DNA of 64,000 nucleotides from Diphasiastrum complanatum (taxonomy: Eukaryota > Streptophyta > Lycopodiopsida > Lycopodiales > Lycopodiaceae), in contig CM055097.1 in the NCBI GenBank assembly GCA_029204225.1, positions 13,068,721 to 13,132,720 of the forward strand. Direction: 5' to 3'. Shown one piece after another: positions 33,717-45,189 of this stretch. The notes below the pieces were generated by a model. That model was not told the DNA's origin and made no database searches. It saw only the letters and a program-made list of their open reading frames with translations. The position numbers were made by a program, and so were the translations under genes. Each line of letters begins with the position of its first letter. The stretch's first letter is position 1.

Positions 33717-33985
33717 TGTGTGTGTATGTACGTGAGTGCATGTGTTATCTGTGTATGTGGATTTGTGTGTATGATTTGTGCTTGATGGTGTGTGTGATTT
33801 ATGTGGTCAATGGGGTGTGTGTGTGTATGAAATGTGCGTGTGTATGCATGTGTGATTTATGTGGCCGATGGTGCACACACACACACACACACACACATTC
33901 GTTGTGTCGGGGGTCACACACACACAACGAACATGCACACACACACACACACAGGCATGCGCGTGCACACACGCGTGCGTGCGCG

Positions 33986-34024
<39 letters not shown>

Positions 34025-34053
34025 ACTCACTTACTCACTCACTCACTCACTCA

Positions 34054-34098
<45 letters not shown>

Positions 34099-34110
34099 AT
34101 GCACATGTGT
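33716..34110. repeat. (GT)n/(CA)n microsatellite block
   Basis: Several runs: GT-rich 33716-33860, CA at 33872-33898, 33936-33954 and 33990-34018, ACTC repeats about 34024-34052, GT at 34059-34098. Long His-Thr and Cys-Val open frames here are artefacts. Confidence 0.95.
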
Positions 34111-34590
34111 TCCAAATCCCCCCTCCCCCCCTATTTTTCTCTTTTTATTGTCTCTTTTACTCCCCTCACCCCATCCCCATCCTTCTTTTTTTTATTGTGC
34201 ATTTTTTGGCCCATGGATAAAAGCTTATGGGTAAAGATTTAGGAGTTAAATCTAGTGAGTTTGGGCTTGTCGTTAAACATTCCTGAAAATGGCGGGCCAA
34301 GATAGGAATTTGAAGGATTGAAAAAAAAAAAACCAGTTTAAGGTAGTCAAAAAAAATTTATGTTCATGATTTATGGGTAAAACTTTGATAATTTAAAATA
34401 AATAAGAAAGCCAAGTAATAAAGATTATTGGCTAAAGTTTAAAGCACATCGAAGTGTGTGAAGAAAATAAAACCTTAACTTCAAACTTTAAGTATTTGAA
34501 TTTAGTAAGTGGGAGTGAGGGGGTGAGGAATCTTTTTGGGGTCCACCCCTCAATGCACACAATGTGCAAATGTATGGGGGGATATGCACA

Positions 34591-34870
34591 TTTCCCATAC
34601 ATGCATCCTCCTCCCCAAGTTTTTTAGTTAGAAAAAGCTCATGCATGGGTGAGGGGAGGAGGATGCATGGGTGCACCCATACACATGCGCAAAATTGTAC
34701 ATAACTTTAGGGTTTAGGGTTTAGGGTACACTATGCTTTATGAGTCTATGATTTGATTGTATGGTTTTGCGCATGTGTATGGGTGCACCGTGCATGCTTC
34801 TCCCCTCACCCATGCATGAGCTTTTTCTAACTCAAAAACTTGGGGAGGAGGAGGATGCATGTATGGGAAA
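34591..34870. repeat. Foldback: 104-bp inverted repeats around a 70-bp loop
   Basis: Left arm 34591-34694 and right arm 34765-34870 are reverse complements with few mismatches; both contain CATGCATGGGTGAGGGGAG or its complement. The transcript or single strand would fold into a long hairpin. It could be a nested MITE inside the TIR element. Confidence 0.85.
34706..34726 (+). repeat. (TTTAGGG)3 telomere-type motif
   Basis: Three perfect plant telomeric heptamers lie in the loop of the foldback. Confidence 0.9.
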
Positions 34871-35138
34871 AAGGATGCATGGCCCTCCTCCCCATGCATG
34901 CATCTAAGGGGCCCACTCCAAATTCAAATTATCCTTTACCAACACACATAGTGTTTTGAAGTGCATGTACATACTTTCATGGTGAAACAAGTTAAACAAA
35001 TGAGACTTTTATTATCAAAAATTTGAAGGGTGCTCTAAGGATTTTTAAATTATCAGACTTTCCACGAGAAAGGTTGAAATAAAAATGCATTTCTATGAAG
35101 ATCGGCCTCCATTGTCCGTCAACGACGGGCACTCTTTA

Positions 35139-35140
<2 letters not shown>

Positions 35141-35198
<58 letters not shown>
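35141..35198. repeat. (TA)n microsatellite
   Basis: An uninterrupted TA run abutting the right end of the TIR element. Confidence 0.95.
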
Positions 35199-35201
<3 letters not shown>

Positions 35202-35968
35202 GGACCCATTCCATTCTTTACGAAATGAGTTTTTCTCTTATAATTTTATAATATTTTTTTTCAGGATTTTTGGCTTTTAAATGTGTGTAATATGTGAAAA
35301 ATGCAGCAAAATAAACCCATTTGATGCTAGAAATGATGGAGAAAGCACCTACTTAAGATCCAAACAAGATCTAGAAGCTAGATTACTAATCAATGCATTG
35401 ATTCCTAGCTTATCTTGGCTTGAACTCCATGAATTAGCTCCAAACCTCGACACGTGTGGATGTACGGCCTGCTGCCGCCTGTGTACTGTACCTACAACTC
35501 CAATCTCATTCAATGATCATAAAAAATCGGATGCCAATAGCATTCATCAATCAAATCATAGACTCAAACTAGTCAAGAAGGAAAATCTCGATTTTGCTCA
35601 TAATTGGATGGAAATCCCATCACATATTTATACATGTACAACTTGGATCTGAGCATATTAGGGCTTCTATGTATTCATCACAACCTAACCCTAACATCTA
35701 ACCTAAAGATCCACTTGATCCACCCTATTTAGGGTCGATACCTCGAGATCCAAAAACAATAAAAAAATGCTATTTTTAGCTCCTACTTTTTCTCTACCCT
35801 CTCTATGCGCTGTTTGGACATATTCCAAAGGTACCATTCAAAAGCTAGGTCAATGATTTGACTTGGAATAAGGTATCCCCTGCTTTTGGCACATATGACA
35901 TCCCACAACATGGCCTCAAAGTCATTTACAAGTGGTAATCATGCAAACTAGCTTGTGTAAATTTAACA
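35199..35968 (-). repeat. Copia 3' LTR (inner end clear, outer end not)
   Basis: On the minus strand a purine tract (GAGGAGGAG-like, plus-strand 35969-35980) is followed by TGTTAAATTT, the expected start of a 3' LTR behind the RNase H frame at 35982. The LTR should extend toward 35200; its outer end could not be placed. Confidence 0.5.
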
Positions 35969-35981
35969 CTCCTCCTCACAA

Positions 35982-36240
35982 CTAGTTTGAAGATAACATA
36001 GACTTGCTTATCAACCCTAGGCCTGATCTCAACTTCACAAATGAAGCTCTTTGAAGTGGTTTAGTGAGGATATCAACGATACATTCACTACTTGCCACAT
36101 GCTCCAAAGATATCTCCTTTGATTGCACCTTTTCTCTCACAAAATGATGAGAGATCTCAATATGTTTTGACCTTGCATGGAAAATTGGATTACTCCACAA
36201 TAGTGGCACCAACAATGTCTAGTGTCACTCTGTGGACCAC
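35982..36240 (-). pseudogene. pol: Copia RNase H C-terminal fragment
   Basis: The frame contains NPIFHARSKHIEISHHFVREKV, VASSECIVDILTKPLQ and FVKLRSGLGL, the standard end of plant copia pol with the RNase H histidine region. The sequence upstream of about 36240 (higher coordinates) is unrelated, so only the last about 75 residues survive. Confidence 0.85.
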
Positions 36241-36725
36241 ACTTGCCCTTGAGAAAGTCAACGTCTACTAAACAACTTCTATGCAGACATGGTGAAATGC
36301 AAAAAAGTAAGCAAAACAAGCCCTAGACCCAAACAAAATCCTAAACCCTAAACCTTGATATGTGTTGTCACTATATTGACACACTATTGCAATCAGAATC
36401 GCTCAAAATGGATAGCAGATGATGGATCTACAACTAATCTACAAAAGGCAAAAAACATGTAGCAAAAAATGAAAAAATGAATGTAGAATAAAATGCAGGG
36501 CACTATGGCTGCCCCGACCACTGCCACTCTCCTCACAATGTTGGCCAGATCACCGTGATGCGGAGGCAAAAAATTTTGGCATCTTGGTGTGTAGCTCTCC
36601 CCAAAATAATTTGCATTGGAGAAATGGGAAAAACAAAACCTGGTTTTTGTAAAAAAAAAAAAAAAAAAAAGGTATTTCCATGGAACGGAACTGTTTCGTG
36701 GTACAAAATGGTTCTGTGGGATCTT

Positions 36726-36727
<2 letters not shown>
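36241..36727. other. Intergenic, no gene recognised
   Basis: AT-rich sequence with a poly-A tract at about 36651-36670; no motifs. Confidence 0.45.

Positions 36728-36808
<81 letters not shown>
36728..36808. repeat. (TA)n microsatellite, about 40 units
   Basis: Uninterrupted TA run. Confidence 0.95.
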
Positions 36809-36810
<2 letters not shown>

Positions 36811-39694
36811 ATAGTTATTGGAGGGATGCTTAGGTTTTTTTTTTTTGACAAAAAAAAGTCTATTTACTCATGTTCATACTATTAGAACAAGATTATTATT
36901 TTTTTAAGTATAGATCACTTGATGCTATTATTTTTTAAGTATAGATCACTTAACGGTACTATTTTTTAATCATACCCTTTTTTGGCCTTATTGAAGCACT
37001 TGTATTAAGTGACATTTGTCCAATTTATTGCTAAAAGGGGGGTTTTTGGGTGTTCAATCTTGCTACAATGTAGAGAGTTGTAAAACCTTTCATGGTCATT
37101 TGGTAGACCAACTATATGGTAATAGCATGCATGATAAAGTTGGAGATTTTATCACCTATAAGTGCTTGCCAACATATTACAAATGCCATCTCTTCTTATA
37201 ATCGAATGAAAATCCAAATGTATATGGGAATACTAGTAGTGCACTTTCAAAATGTAATTAATACCATTAGCAAGTAGTTGTGATTATCAAAGTTAATGCG
37301 TATTTCAAAAAGTCTAAGAGTAATTAATAGTAAAAAACCATTAGACTCTATTGCACATTGACCTTTGTGTGCCTCGATATGAACATATATTTATTCAAAT
37401 ATCTTTTTCTTCATAGCAAAACTATATCAAGCATAGAAATTTGAGCTTTCGAGTGTAACGTTAATTGATTTGCCTATTGGAACTTTCAAACTTTGTGCAT
37501 GCCTTGAAAATATATATGCTCAAGCATTTGAGCATTTGAGTAATGAAATTCTATAACAAAAAAATATAACTTACAAACAACATACACCATTGTAGCTCTT
37601 CTTTATCTTGCATGAATGTTAACAACAAAAGTATATACATTTCACCAAAACTTCCCACACTCCATTAAATAACCAGAAGTTCAACTACTATTTGCTAAAC
37701 TTCATCAATTCGTTGTCCTTATTCTTGCAATCTAAACTATTAACAAATACAAACATGTATATATCATCTATGAGCTTTTACTCAATAAACACCCTTATAT
37801 AAGCTTACTCCAAGGAAGTTATTACAAATTTCGAAAATCATGTTTTGGACCTTTCATGTTTTTAGAATCTTAGGCCCACTTGAGGGGTAGGATTCCTAAA
37901 TAGGAAAAATCATAAGGATCTTAACTATACATGACCACAAAATTGTGAGCAGGTTTCTTTTTCGCATAGTCATTTTATTTTAACTTGTTTTTTTAACTTT
38001 CCTTGTTTACGAACCTCAAGTGGACTCGAGATCTTAAAACATGGAAAGGTTCAAAATGGGATTTTCTGGTGTACTAACCTCCTTGGAGTATAAGGATGTT
38101 TTTACATGAAAGCGGGGTAAACGAAATCTCTCACAAGCAAGAAGACCATTGGTTGGATATCTTGATGCTAAACTTTTCAAGTTCACCTAACTTGCATTTT
38201 CTATAACATAAATTCCAATTGGCCTAGTCCTCTCTCATTTTTTATTTAGAATTATGCCAAGCAAGAAAAACCTCATCATCATTAATTATGGAGAAAGCTT
38301 CTTCATAATTCAAGATCCTTATGTTTCTAGCTAGACTTCACTCTCACTAGTTGTGAAGGTCTTTGATATCACTATGAACTACCACAATATCCTCAAACAT
38401 TGCAAATATTCCATGACTTGAATGTCTCTAGTGTCTAGAATAAACCCTTTCACCAATAAATCTAATGGTTTCATTGAGCTTGCATTGAAAATATGCTCCC
38501 AAAATTTGAGTCCTTTTAGAGCCAAAACCTCTAATCACATAGGTAGCACAAAATATCCAATTCTTGTTCTTGCAACCCAATATTATCAAAAATAAAAATA
38601 AAAACATTCTCAATTAGAAACTTACAAACATTTTGTCATGGTACCATTTGACCAAAATCTTTTTAAACATGACAGGATTTCTTGCATATATCCCCCCATG
38701 TGAACCTTAAATTTAATTGAATGATAGCTAGTTCTTCAATGAGATCACGCACAACACAATAAGGCGTTTTTACAACATGCATGAGTGTCAGCGCCGAAAG
38801 ATCCCTAATATCAGACTTGATTTTATCCTTCTAAAGAAAAGCGTAAAGTATTGCATTTCAAGATCTCTAAATCCATCATTCCAACAATACACATCTTCAA
38901 ATCCTACCATATCTTATCACTAGGATCTCATAATCTAAATCCATCACTATTTTGCTCTCACCCATCCTAATAGATATAAGATTATTAAAGCATACTAAAC
39001 TTCTCTAATGACAAAACTCTTATAATAAATGGAAGGTAAGGTTCATTTCATTTCAGAGGTATGCTTTGAAACTTGTCCAAGATTCATCATGATCATTTCA
39101 CGTTAGGGACAACAACACTAACATGAATGTTTCAATGGCCTCATAAACTTTTCCAATGTAAGAATGTACATATAGCTCATCCCCCTCTAGAGATATGAAG
39201 TCGACAATTTCAGCCTCTAAAATTGACCAACTTCCCTTTGATATGATACAAATACTACCACTGATTCTAACATATGCTTTGGTTAAAGCATCAAAGGATG
39301 ACAAGATTATGATTTTGGCTCTTTACAAATGTCCATTTTTTTGTACTTGAAGCTTTGATTGTTAAGCGATTTTGAAGCCTCTGGTTTGTCATAGCATCAA
39401 TGAGGAAGCCGACAGCAACTTTATGATTGTCTATTAATTGAATTCGGAAGCTATGAAAAAAGCTGGCTACTTTGTCTTGTCTCATATTCACGTCATGGTT
39501 CCTTAACATCATGGTGAGAGGTTTGAACTTTGCAAGATGTATTTATACTATATTACCTTGTGGCTAGTGCAATCGAATGAAGAAAGTGTGAATTTATGTC
39601 CCAAAAAAAGATCCAGGCTTGAACAGGGTTGGATTAAAATGTTATGGGGAATTCAAGGTCTTCAGACTGACAGTGTTGACATTGCAAGACAAGT
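36809..39694. other. AT-rich intergenic DNA, no gene recognised
   Basis: Nearly 2.9 kb without a convincing exon or TE protein on either strand. Open frames are short and motif-free. Confidence 0.5.
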
Positions 39695-39697
39695 TTA

Positions 39698-40255
39698 CTA
39701 AAGTAACATTTAAATGCTACAAAGTGGATGCACAGACTGAGAGATTGCTTAGCTGTGTGTTTCCTCCATTGAGGACAATCAAAAGTCGATTTCGTCCTGC
39801 CCTGAAATCTGATTACATGTGGAAAAATGTAGTTATATAGTTGATATCAAAACTACAGGGGGCTGTTTAATGTATCAGTACCTTAAACTCTGCTCTTTCA
39901 AATGTGGGAATATTTTTGTCAGTTGCCTGATGAAATTTTAGGAGGCCAAAAATTATGCTTCTCGTGCCTTTATGTGTAGATGCTCTAAAGTAACATTTAA
40001 ATGCTACAAAGTGGATGCACATACTGAGAGATTGCTTAGCTGTGTGTTTCCTCCATTAAGGAGGACAATCAAAAGTCGTGAATTCTGATTACATGTGGAA
40101 AAATGTAGGTATATAGTTGATATCAGAACTACAGGGGGTTGTTTAATGTATCAGTAGTATCAGTACCTTAAACTCTGCTCTGTCAAATGTGGGAATATTG
40201 ATGAAATTTTAGGAGGCCAAAAATTATGCTTCTCGTGCCTTTATGTGTAGATGCT
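39698..40255. repeat. Tandem duplication, period 287 bp
   Basis: 39698-39984 and 39985-40255 align through CTAAAGTAACATTTAAATGC, AGATTGCTTAGCTGTGTGTT and GGAGGCCAAAAATTATGCTT. The second copy has lost several short segments. It lies about 600 bp beyond the stop codon of the RWP-RK gene. Confidence 0.9.
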
Positions 40256-40335
40256 CTAAAGACTTTAGCTGGAAATAAAATATAATCCTTTATGTGTAGA
40301 TGCTCTAAAGACTTTAGCTGGAAATAAAATATAAT
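40238..40335. repeat. 49-bp perfect tandem duplication
   Basis: 40238-40286 and 40287-40335 both read CCTTTATGTGTAGATGCTCT followed by AAAGACTTTAGCTGGAAATA and AAATATAAT. It starts inside the end of the larger duplication. Confidence 0.95.
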
Positions 40336-40871
40336 TCATCATGCCTGTCGATAGCCAACATTACATAGAAACTTATAATCAGAAAATTTGAAATAGTTGG
40401 AACTGTCTTAAATGAAATCTTCTCAGTAATGTTGAGAAGACACTGATAAAACGAAGCACACAAAATATGCTAGCTCAAAATCCTGGTGGGAAATAAGGCT
40501 AATAATAGACACGGTGAACTCGTTGAAGGAAATGTGCAAAATAACTCTCGACAGTGAATGAGAGCCATAACCGTCACTGCGAAACTGCAGCTTGAATTAC
40601 AAGACTACAACTAAAAAAATATGCAACGTTTGATACAAAGGCTATAAAGAAAGAAAAATAACTCTTTCCCTGGTTGAGTTAACTCCATAATTCACAAATT
40701 AACGATCATGTTTTATGTGACTAAAACCATCAGCAAATCTCTGTGGTTCCTATCTCGCAAAGACTGTCAAAACCTGGCTATATATAATGCCATGCCTCGA
40801 GTACGCCCATGATGTGAAACAGAGACTAATCCTTACCTGCTTGAATAAGATGACAGACATAACAGGTAGAT

Positions 40872-43800
40872 TTAAGTTTGCATAAACTGAACACTAGTAT
40901 ATTGCATTTTTGGACTAAAGGGAGTTCCCTTAAGTGAAGAGGTGCATTTGTCAATAAGGCCACATTTCACATAGTTGTAGGGATCCATTGCTGCAGCCAC
41001 CCTGTGTACATTTTCATATGGCTCCACCTTGAGGAGTTGCTGCTCCTGACGCCTTTGCTTGTAGCTTGCCTTGAAACAAGCCTGTCTAAGGCGCTTAGTT
41101 CTATCAGTGAGTTCCAGGCCTGGACTATCCTCCATTATTTTCCTTTGCTCTTCCAAGGCGCGAATTGTATCCATAACTTCAGATGGAGACCTTCCTGAGG
41201 TGTTTTTTGCTAACTCCTGCACCCATAAATTCTCCAAACTTCAGCTTTCTAGACTCACCCAACAAATCAGATATGAATGCGTAGTGTATACTTTCTTTCT
41301 CTGATTAATTTGAGAAAGCAAAAATTTGGATTCCTTGGTCATAGACAGGGAAAGGTGCCAAAAAATTACCATACACGAAGCCTTTGATAGATTACAAATA
41401 GATTTGATAAGCAGCTGGGTGTGAGTATGCCTATGAATGTTTCATAACTAGCTATCCAATTCCTGTAAAAGGTTGGGTATTTAAAAATACTGTTTCTTTT
41501 AAGAGCTTGATTGCAATACAAATATGATAAATGTTCGCAGAATCTCTATCAAGTCCAGGGAGGTAAGAACTTCTAGGATGTCGAATATCCAGCATCATCA
41601 ATAGTAAACCTATAAACTGCTAACTTGTAGGCCTTGACTTGATTACCTCCTCATCATGGAGATGATGCAAGAACATCAAATGACTAAAAATTTTGAGTGC
41701 GACTCAAAACTCACTTGGATGTTGTGAATAAGACTGTCAAGACTTTTGAGTTTGCGATGGGGCCAGCGAGGGATTCTGAGCTCCCTGCATTTCTTCTTCA
41801 GAACGGTCAGCCCAACTTTTAGCTCCTTTGATGCTTCTGTTATAGGCATGTTGAAATATTGAGATAGCTCTTCAAGAGTTATCTCCATCAAGCGTTCTGT
41901 CGGACCTCGCGGCTGACAAGCAGCAGCTAAATCTGAATCCCTTCGTGAATCTGACTTTTGCTCTTTTGTATTTGAATTTCCTTCGCTGAGATGCGGCAGT
42001 TGCCAATCGTGTTTATCACTCTGAAGCTTCATCTGCTGCGTCGTCTCTGAATTCAGATCAAAGGAGTGCCTTTGATCTTCTGAGGTTGAATCTCCACTTT
42101 CATCACTACTGATCAAAGACCTTTGAGTTGAGCTGCAGATTGATCCGCAGCTTGATTTGAACCCTCTCCACAGAAGATCAGAAGAATTATGATTCATAGG
42201 TGCCTCAGAACTGTTCCAAGCAGCACCACCTGGGTGGAATATCTCACTACTGACCGAGGCATTTTCACATGCTTCCCTGTAGCGTGAGAAAGATATTGAT
42301 CCTTTAGAATCCAGGTTAAGTTGTGGTTTGAGCTCGTAAGCAACGTTATTGCTCCCGAATTGCTCATTTCCAGTAGCGGTGCAACTGGACTCTTGGCTTG
42401 AAACCGCCTTCACTGCTGCACAAAATAAACCCATCTTTCAACTCAGATACATTCAACTACTTCACAACTTTACATTCTATTTTACGATGAATAAGAACTA
42501 TCCCAACCCCCTAACCTACGTAACTATTTGTGAAGCTTCTTCAGTTCATGAATGTATATGGCTGTAATTTGAGAGCTTCATTGAGAATATCGCTGAAAGG
42601 ATGATCGAAGTTTCAGTCATTTGGATCACGTAACTAGCAAGCAATAGATTTTCTATATGAATATCAGAGATACATGTAGCCTTATTGTTGTCTTTTAAGA
42701 ACCCGTCATGTGAGAAAGTTGGACTAAGTGCTCAGCATCGCCGAAAGTAAAGGTGATGGCTTTGAGACATTAAGTGAGCTGCAAGGGGTAAACTACCTGG
42801 AATAGAGGGACTGCAGAGTGCACCACTTGAACCCCAGCTGGACAAAGAAAGGTCAAGAATATGAGGACTTCCCAGCTCAAGATCAACACCCCAATCCACT
42901 GTTGATGTTTCGTTCTTTGAGATGGCCAACCCACATTCAGAAAAATTTTCGTTCCTTTGATCTTTAACTTCTAACTGAGCAGATAAGCAAGCTTTTGAAG
43001 CTATTTGGAAATTGCTTTTGAAATGCTGAACATCTTGCGGTTTCGACGGAAGTAGCGCGGGAGCTCTGGGAAGAGAGCTGTTGCTAGAAAATTTCCCAAA
43101 TGAGTCAACATTTTCAGTATAAAACCGTGCACAGAAGCCTGGTGGTGGATGAAGAAGCTCTTTCTTCGCCAAGGCATTGTGTATTGCCTTTTCAACGATT
43201 TGCAGATCATGAGCCAGTAATGGCAGCTGCAACAGAGCTGAATTCCTGCAAGGAATAGCAAGCAAAACTGGTGAGCTCCATATTCTTCAAATGAGAGCAG
43301 ATCATCCTAGAACCTTAGCTAGAACCTGTGATCATTCGTGGAGAAGGCACAATCATCTTGCTAGTAGTGTTTCATGAGCTTAGAAGGAATGCCCACCAGG
43401 AAAGGCTCAGTCGAGGTGCCATTATGGTAGTGACTAAAGAGTGACTGAGGAAATCTAGTATGCAATGCCACATTGGATCCTCATCCTTGATCAGCCACTT
43501 ATACATGCTCCTCAGCTGCTCTGAGCTGTTGAGAGCAAAGCCGTTGCAGTATGAGGCAGCAACAGGCTCTCTCACGCGGTAGTAATCACCTGGTCTAAGG
43601 CGAAACTCCTGCTGCACAACGGTGAGCATGCCATCGCCCCCGTAGAAATGAACAGACCTGATGAGTTCTGCATTCACACAACTGATCACACTCAGATAGA
43701 ACACATTAAGTATGAGGGACAAAAAGCGCCATTAAATTCTCACTCTAAAACGCACGGTCAACACAGGGGGCATAGTATGCAGCCATAGTTGTTAGGAGAT

Positions 43801-44255
43801 TAAGGATGATCTGCAGCCAGGATGTTTATTCTTTAATCCTAGACAAATTCTTGAAGCAAATGAGCAATCGGTCAAATAAGTTGCAAGCAAGCAGAGCTTT
43901 TGAGAATGGCACTGCATTAATAATGCAGTTCATGTGCCATATCTCTCATGCTCGCACTAGCAGCAGCAGCAGCAGAAGTGAAGCTGCTAACTAGGCCTCA
44001 AAGATGTGCTACAGCAGCAGCTACAGTCGATTGCAGAGCTTTACATTCTTCAAAACAAGCCCAAAGCAAATTCCTGCAGCAGCTACAGAATTTGCAAGCT
44101 CCCTCCAAGACTGGAACGATTATACTCATGCACACAGAGCGAGCTGGGGAAATACCTGCATCAGAACGATGCTCAAAGACTAGCAGCGCCTCGAGAGGAA
44201 AGGGCGCAGCAGCCAGAGCTGGATCCCTGTGGAAAGCCAATACACGAGAGCCCAT
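40872..44255 (-). CDS. RWP-RK domain transcription factor, RKD type, five coding exons
   Basis: Exons by eye, minus strand: 44255-44156, 43667-43397, 43245-42797, 42415-41715, 41216-40872. All four introns (488, 151, 381 and 498 bp) are GT-AG and every junction keeps phase, giving 621 residues. The RWP-RK DNA-binding domain spans residues 452-507 ([14 protein letters not shown], then LTVLKKKCR and RWPHRK at 490-495). It is followed by a predicted coiled coil (about 516-585: [26 protein letters not shown]). The N-terminus ([20 protein letters not shown], then [13 protein letters not shown], then [15 protein letters not shown]) matches the style of longer RKD proteins; the middle is Ser-rich. 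Known for the family: nuclear regulators, several controlling egg or germ-line identity. The subgroup is not settled; an RKD5-like relationship is possible. It is the only intact host gene seen. The start ATG at 44255 has G at -3 and +4. Confidence 0.9.
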
Positions 44256-44263
44256 TGCAGCAT
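44180..44263 (-). other. Upstream ORF overlapping the RWP-RK start
   Basis: An ATG 8 bp before the main start, in another frame and with a weaker context, opens a 27-codon frame ending at TAG (44182-44180) inside exon 1. If the leader is as proposed, ribosomes must leak past it, which would lower translation. Confidence 0.5.
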
Positions 44264-44308
44264 CTGCCTAACTCACCCCCCTCTCGCCAACACAATAGAT
44301 CAACCACT

Positions 44309-44381
<73 letters not shown>

Positions 44382-44520
44382 CTTTTCCTTGGACTCGAGT
44401 TTTCTTTTTAGTAATATTTATCGTCTTTCCAAGGGTACTTTAAAGGGACGCTATATATTAAGCCCGCATGAGCGGGATGTTGACACGTGCCCTAAAAAGC
44501 CTTATCCTGGACACGTGGCA
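44264..44520 (-). promoter_or_regulatory. Proposed RWP-RK gene promoter and 5' leader
   Basis: Reading toward the gene: two CACGTG boxes at 44517-44512 (within ACACGTGGC on the plus strand, an ABRE/G-box form) and 44488-44483 (ACACGTG), a TATA-like TAATATATAG at 44460-44451, then a leader containing two GA microsatellites (44379-44346 and 44342-44311). The spacing fits transcription starting at about 44420-44430. No transcript evidence is available. Confidence 0.5.
44311..44379. repeat. Two (CT)n runs in the RWP-RK 5' leader
   Basis: 44311-44342 and 44346-44379, separated by CGC-type interruption. They read GA in the mRNA sense; GA/CT tracts in 5' leaders are known binding sites for plant GAGA-binding proteins. 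Confidence 0.9.
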
Positions 44521-44868
44521 AAATCCAAATGTTCTCAGAAAGCTCCAAAGCTGGCGGGCTTAAAGTCCCAGGTCCCATCCCCCCAAACCCGGGGGGGGGG
44601 GGGGGGGCGGGGGAGGGTTTTCTTGGTTGGCCACATGAATAGTGTAATTCTCGGCCTCCCCGAGCTGGATGGGTCCGTTTCCTTTCTTGGCCACATGACA
44701 AAGAAGTGACTTGCTAATCTCATACCATGTCTTTGCTTCCACGTCCTCAAAGTCAAGCAGGCTGCTAGACATGGAGACAAAATTAGGGTGAGTTGATCCC
44801 AGCCTTAGTCTCCTTGGCTAATCACACCTATTGTCCGACCAGGTCATAGACTAATGATGATGCATATG

Positions 44869-44874
<6 letters not shown>
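44521..44874. other. Upstream region with poly-G tract
   Basis: No gene. It contains a run of 17 G at 44591-44607 and two copies of TTGGCCACATGA (about 44626 and 44686). Confidence 0.6.

Positions 44875-44941
<67 letters not shown>
44875..44941. repeat. (CT)n-(CA)n microsatellite
   Basis: About 17 CT units followed by about 16 CA units. Confidence 0.95.
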
Positions 44942-44945
<4 letters not shown>

Positions 44946-45071
44946 AGGGTTTAAAGAGAATTCCCAAGACCTCGTTGTCAATTTTTTTGGCTTCTCTCTT
45001 TCACACCCATCTCAGAGTTGTCCTCTCCCTTTGGAGCATTTGAAGAGATTAACTTGTTAGCAACTTCGAGG

Positions 45072-45189
45072 GATGGATTTTTTTAGTGATCTTTATCATG
45101 TAAAAATGCGTCTTGGTTTCCAAGGGGGACTTGAACCTAGGACCAAAGAAACTTTGGATGCCAAGCTTGCCAACTGAGCCAGCTCATGG
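45072..45189 (-). mobile_element. tRNA-derived SINE-like element, copy 1
   Basis: The minus strand carries a Pol III A box TGGCTCAGTTGG (45181-45170) and B box GGTTCAAGTCC (45137-45127) at tRNA-like spacing, followed by a non-tRNA tail (ACCAAGACGCATTTTTACAT). Copy 2 at 45680-45812 shares head and the start of the tail. No 3' CCA or clean cloverleaf, so a SINE is preferred to a tRNA gene. Confidence 0.6.

Larger units (their letters stand above)
33591..35139. mobile_element. TIR element, 1.55 kb, TA target duplication, no transposase
   Basis: The ends are inverted repeats of about 40 bp with few mismatches: GTAAAGAGTGTCCGTCGTTG from 33591 and, on the minus strand from 35139, GTAAAGAGTGCCCGTCGTTG. 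TA lies on each side (33589-33590, 35140-35141) and the right side continues as a TA microsatellite. Known behaviour: Tc1/mariner-type elements duplicate TA. No transposase frame is present inside; the interior is microsatellite and a foldback. It is best read as a non-autonomous element. The superfamily is uncertain because only TA and the ends support it. Confidence 0.7.

Noticed and set aside
33698-34242. His-Thr and Cys-Val rich open frames
   Set aside because: They arise from GT/CA microsatellites.
36393-36885. Open frames with Tyr-Ile repeats
   Set aside because: They are produced by the (TA)n run at 36728-36808.
39619-39840. Possible 73-residue gene
   Set aside because: No motif, and the sequence is duplicated with frame-breaking changes at about 39985-40110.
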